Source: an uncultured Oscillospiraceae bacterium (lineage in GTDB: Bacteria; Bacillota_A; Clostridia; Oscillospirales; Oscillospiraceae). From it: 12,743 nt of DNA. Shown piece by piece: positions 12,032 to 12,743 of this stretch; the stretch's first letter is position 1; each line of letters starts with the position of its first letter. Location: the NCBI GenBank assembly GCA_944387755.1, contig CALXGC010000042.1:1-12743 (forward strand), given 5' to 3'. The notes beneath the pieces are model-generated. The model saw only the letters and a list, made by a program, of their open reading frames with translations, did no database searches and was not told the DNA's origin. The translations under genes and the position numbers were made by a program.

Positions 12032-12058
12032 AAAAACCCGCCCCTGGTAAGGGGCGGG
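12032..12058 (-). terminator. Terminator of the rpoA-rplQ operon
   Basis: CCCGCCCC and GGGGCGGG (12051-12058 and 12037-12044) form a perfect 8-bp stem with a 6-nt loop, followed on the minus strand by five Ts. It lies 17 bases after the rplQ stop codon and should end the large ribosomal protein transcript. Confidence 0.9.
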
Positions 12059-12075
12059 AAAAGAGGCCGGACAGC

Positions 12076-12420
12076 TTACACCAGCTGCACGATGGCCATC
12101 TCGGCGGCGTCGCCGCGGCGGGGCCCGATGCGGACCACGCGGGTGTAGCCGCCGTTGCGGTCGGCATACTTGGGGCCGATCTCCTGGAAGAGCTTCTTGG
12201 CCACATCCTCTTTGGTGATGAAGCCCAGAGCCTGCCGGTAGGCGGGCAGGTCGTTCTTCTTGGCCAGGGTGATCATCTTCTCCACCACGGGGGCCACTTC
12301 CTTGGCGCGGGTGACGGTGGTCTTAATCTGGCCGTTCTCCAGCAGGTACGTGACCATGGCCCGGAGCATAGCCCGGCGCTGATCGCTGGTGCGGCCCAGC
12401 TTGCGGTGCTTCATAGACAT
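12076..12420 (-). CDS. rplQ: Large ribosomal subunit protein bL17
   Basis: The 114-residue protein matches bL17 from its [20 protein letters not shown] opening through [22 protein letters not shown] to the C-terminal [13 protein letters not shown] strand. It is part of the 50S subunit near the peptide exit tunnel. The ATG at 12420 is used because GAGGAG lies 8 bases upstream; a second ATG two codons later is possible. An in-frame ATG at 12474 would add 18 unconserved residues and has no RBS. It follows rpoA after 153 nt, as in the alpha operon of most bacteria, and ends at a strong terminator. Length is normal for the family. Confidence 0.97.
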   Translation of the reverse strand: MSMKHRKLGRTSDQRRAMLRAMVTYLLENGQIKTTVTRAKEVAPVVEKMITLAKKNDLPAYRQALGFITKEDVAKKLFQEIGPKYADRNGGYTRVVRIGPRRGDAAEMAIVQLV

Positions 12421-12573
12421 AACAAACACTCCTCTTGACCTCGCGCGGCGAGATCGGTTTTCAAATTCGTTCATTCGGCCCGGAGGCCTGGGGCCCCTCC
12501 TGGGAGGACCGGCGCGGTATGGGAAGCGGAACGTTACATACCTTCCACATGGCCCCGGCGGGGATTTTCCCCG
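12421..12573 (-). other. Long rpoA-rplQ spacer with possible RNA structure
   Basis: The 153-nt gap is long for neighbouring genes of one ribosomal operon. It contains nested complementary segments: GGTATG pairs with CATACC about 15 bases later, an overlapping GGAAG can pair with CTTCC, and CCTCC-CA-GGAGG and GGGCC/GGCCC segments follow. No terminator or clear promoter is seen. It may hold a regulatory structure for rplQ, but this is not shown. Confidence 0.3.
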
Positions 12574-12743
12574 TCAGCTGTTGCTCTCGTCGCTGGCCAG
12601 GGACAGGCCCATCATGGCCAGCTTGTTGATGACCTCTTCCAGGGACTTGCGGCCCAGGTTGCGCACCTTCATCATCTCTTCCTCGGTCTTGGAGCACAGG
12701 TCCTCCACCGTGTTGATGTTGGCCCGCTTCAGGCAGTTGTAGG
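12574..12743 (-). CDS. rpoA: RNA polymerase alpha subunit, C-terminal end (5' part off window)
   Basis: The last 55 codons and the stop are present. The sequence [16 protein letters not shown], then [13 protein letters not shown] and a short DESNS tail, is the alpha C-terminal domain. This domain contacts UP-element DNA and activators through its helix-hairpin-helix fold (N-L-G-R-K-S). The gene runs off the right edge and is on the same strand as rplQ, fitting the alpha operon order rpoA-rplQ. Confidence 0.97.
   Translation of the reverse strand, partial: YNCLKRANINTVEDLCSKTEEEMMKVRNLGRKSLEEVINKLAMMGLSLASDESNS

Noticed and set aside
12421..12474. An N-terminal extension of bL17 from the ATG at 12474
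   Set aside because: The added residues match no bL17 sequence and lack an RBS; GAGGAG sits before the ATG at 12420.

Overview
The window looks like chromosomal core DNA of a high-GC Clostridia member, probably a gut Oscillospiraceae relative (Flavonifractor/Lawsonibacter-like). This is inferred from AGGAGG-type ribosome binding sites, sigma-A promoters, the Asp23-fatty acid kinase pair typical of Firmicutes, rpoA next to rplQ, and GC-rich intergenic hairpin repeats. No phage, transposase, CRISPR array, tRNA or rRNA was seen.

Layout. Positions 1-757 (minus) hold the N-terminal part of a COG2509-like FAD-dependent dehydrogenase whose 3' end is off the window. Next (minus) is a small membrane protein with a C-terminal zinc ribbon (890-1285). 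It is divergent from a dCMP deaminase-family gene (1530-2012, plus); both have well-formed sigma-A promoters in the 244-bp gap. After the deaminase comes a block of GC-rich repeats, then tadA (2210-2680). A strong terminator and a new promoter precede an Asp23/Gls24 gene (2955-3302) and a FakA/YloV fatty acid kinase (3332-5008). A bidirectional terminator at 5045-5077 separates these from a minus-strand pair: a PfkB-family sugar kinase (5384-6325) and an HPr-like phosphocarrier (5084-5341).

The largest unit is a probable four-gene minus-strand operon for potassium uptake. Its promoter is at 11600-11628. It encodes an exported protein of unknown function (10863-11528), TrkA (9365-10798), and two tandem TrkH paralogues (7932-9368 and 6450-7895), and ends at a terminator that overlaps the last stop codon. 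One cytosolic gating subunit is thus paired with two different membrane channels.

Upstream lies a 547-bp gene-free stretch (11529-12075) filled mostly with hairpin-rich repeat modules. Beyond it are rplQ (12076-12420) and the 3' end of rpoA (12574-12743), the tail of the large ribosomal protein operon, closed by a strong terminator.

The least ordinary content is (a) the modular repeat system, with a 150-bp composite present twice (about 91% identical, no indels, a compensatory stem change) plus related modules elsewhere; (b) the double TrkH arrangement with a Thr-to-Cys change in one selectivity-filter loop; (c) an HPr with His15 but Gly in place of regulatory Ser46; and (d) a FakA with Asp where the middle-domain cysteine is expected. 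I did not find a convincing wholly new multi-gene system; the repeat family is the best candidate for undescribed biology.
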